This document shows positions 6,986-7,546 of a stretch of 7,546 nucleotides of DNA, one piece after another. Positions within the stretch are counted from its first letter, which is position 1, and each line of letters opens with the position of its first letter. Below the pieces are notes generated by a model. It worked only from the letters and a program-made list of their open reading frames with translations, did not search any database and was not told where the DNA came from. Source of the DNA: Thiorhodovibrio sp. (lineage in GTDB: Bacteria > Pseudomonadota > Gammaproteobacteria > Chromatiales > Chromatiaceae); NCBI GenBank assembly GCA_007128075.1, contig SKYD01000075.1:1-7546 (forward strand). The letters run 5' to 3'. Position numbers and translations under genes: made by a program.

Positions 6986-7546
6986 ATGTTGACAGTGGCT
7001 CTCACTGGCGGGATCGGCAGCGGCAAAACCACCGTTGCCGACCACTTTGCTCGGCACGGGGCGGCAATCATCGACGCGGATGTCATTTCGCATCAGCTCA
7101 CCGCCTCTCAGGGTGCCGCCATGCCGTGCATCCGTGAAGCATTTGGCGAGGCGGCGGTCCGCGGTGATGGATCGCTTGATCGGGCATGGATGCGCCAGCG
7201 CGTGTTCTCTGATCCATCCGCTCATGCCAAACTCCAGGCTATCCTCCATCCGCTCATTCGCACCCAGATGTGTGCGCAGTTGGCGCAAACCCAAGGTGAC
7301 TATGCGTTATTGGTGATTCCACTGTTGCTAGAGACCGGTCAGCAACAGTTAGCGCAGCGTATTTTGGTTGTTGATGTGCTAGAACAGCAACAAATTGAGC
7401 GAGTCCATGCCCGCAGCGGCTTGGCGGTGGCAGAGATCGAGCGCATCATGGCGCATCAAATCAGCCGCGCCGCTCGCCTCGCCGCCGCCGATGATGTGAT
7501 TGATAACTCTGGCACCCCTGAAACCTTAGCAGCACAGGTTGCCCCG
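6986..7546 (+). CDS. coaE: Dephospho-CoA kinase, 3' end outside window
   Basis: Phosphorylates the ribose 3'-hydroxyl of dephospho-CoA with ATP, the last step of coenzyme A synthesis, in the cytoplasm. Seen: 187 codons of a protein usually ~200-206 aa, open to the window edge. The P-loop GGIGSGKTT is at 8-16, the conserved DAD follows at 30-32, and HPLI, VIPLLLETG, ILVVDV and DDVIDNSGTP match the E. coli enzyme in order. Only a short C-terminal helix should be missing. The start ATG lies 4 bases after the upstream stop and has no clear Shine-Dalgarno, suggesting translation coupled to the preceding gene. In many Gammaproteobacteria coaE sits next to pilD; here the upstream neighbour is the unknown exported protein instead. 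Confidence 0.97.
   Translation, partial: MLTVALTGGIGSGKTTVADHFARHGAAIIDADVISHQLTASQGAAMPCIREAFGEAAVRGDGSLDRAWMRQRVFSDPSAHAKLQAILHPLIRTQMCAQLAQTQGDYALLVIPLLLETGQQQLAQRILVVDVLEQQQIERVHARSGLAVAEIERIMAHQISRAARLAAADDVIDNSGTPETLAAQVAP

Noticed and set aside
6782..7294. A 170-codon minus-strand ORF
   Set aside because: It runs antisense to the unknown protein and coaE; its composition (His, Arg, Ser rich) is typical of a shadow frame in GC-rich DNA.

Overview
The window looks like Gammaproteobacteria-type chromosome. PurH and CoaE align by eye with their E. coli counterparts along their length, an LpxA-family acyltransferase implies a lipid-A-type outer membrane, and there is a classical transmembrane chemoreceptor. 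No taxon can be named more closely without a search.

Layout, left to right. (1) Positions 1-1848, minus strand: the N-terminal 616 codons of a large single-chain restriction-modification enzyme, with an N-terminal PD-(D/E)XK-type nuclease motif, a helical linker and an N6-adenine methylase carrying DPCTGTGTY and NPPY. The gene leaves the window on the left. By eye it is AT-richer than the rest, which fits an acquired defence gene. (2) Positions 1849-2006: a non-coding stretch packed with short inverted repeats. (3) Positions 2007-3764, minus: a methyl-accepting chemotaxis protein with a large periplasmic domain, preceded by a good extended -10 promoter candidate. (4) Positions 3853-4638, minus: an LpxA-like acyltransferase that keeps the catalytic histidine but lacks two residues present in E. 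coli LpxA. (5) Positions 4653-6224, minus: purH, 14 bases upstream of the LpxA gene and probably co-transcribed with it. (6) Positions 6225-6321: a 97-base divergent intergenic region. (7) Positions 6322-6981, plus: a conserved-looking membrane-anchored or exported protein of unknown function. (8) Positions 6986-7546, plus: coaE, cut by the right edge.

The genes are mostly housekeeping: purine synthesis (purH), CoA synthesis (coaE) and outer-membrane lipid synthesis (LpxA-like). An orphan chemoreceptor and a defence enzyme lie at the left, with the structured spacer between them as the likely join between core and accessory DNA. I see no tRNA, rRNA, CRISPR array, transposase or prophage gene. 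The points most worth a second look are the helicase-less restriction enzyme, the inverted-repeat-rich spacer, and the LpxA-like protein outside its usual gene cluster with changed active-site-region residues.
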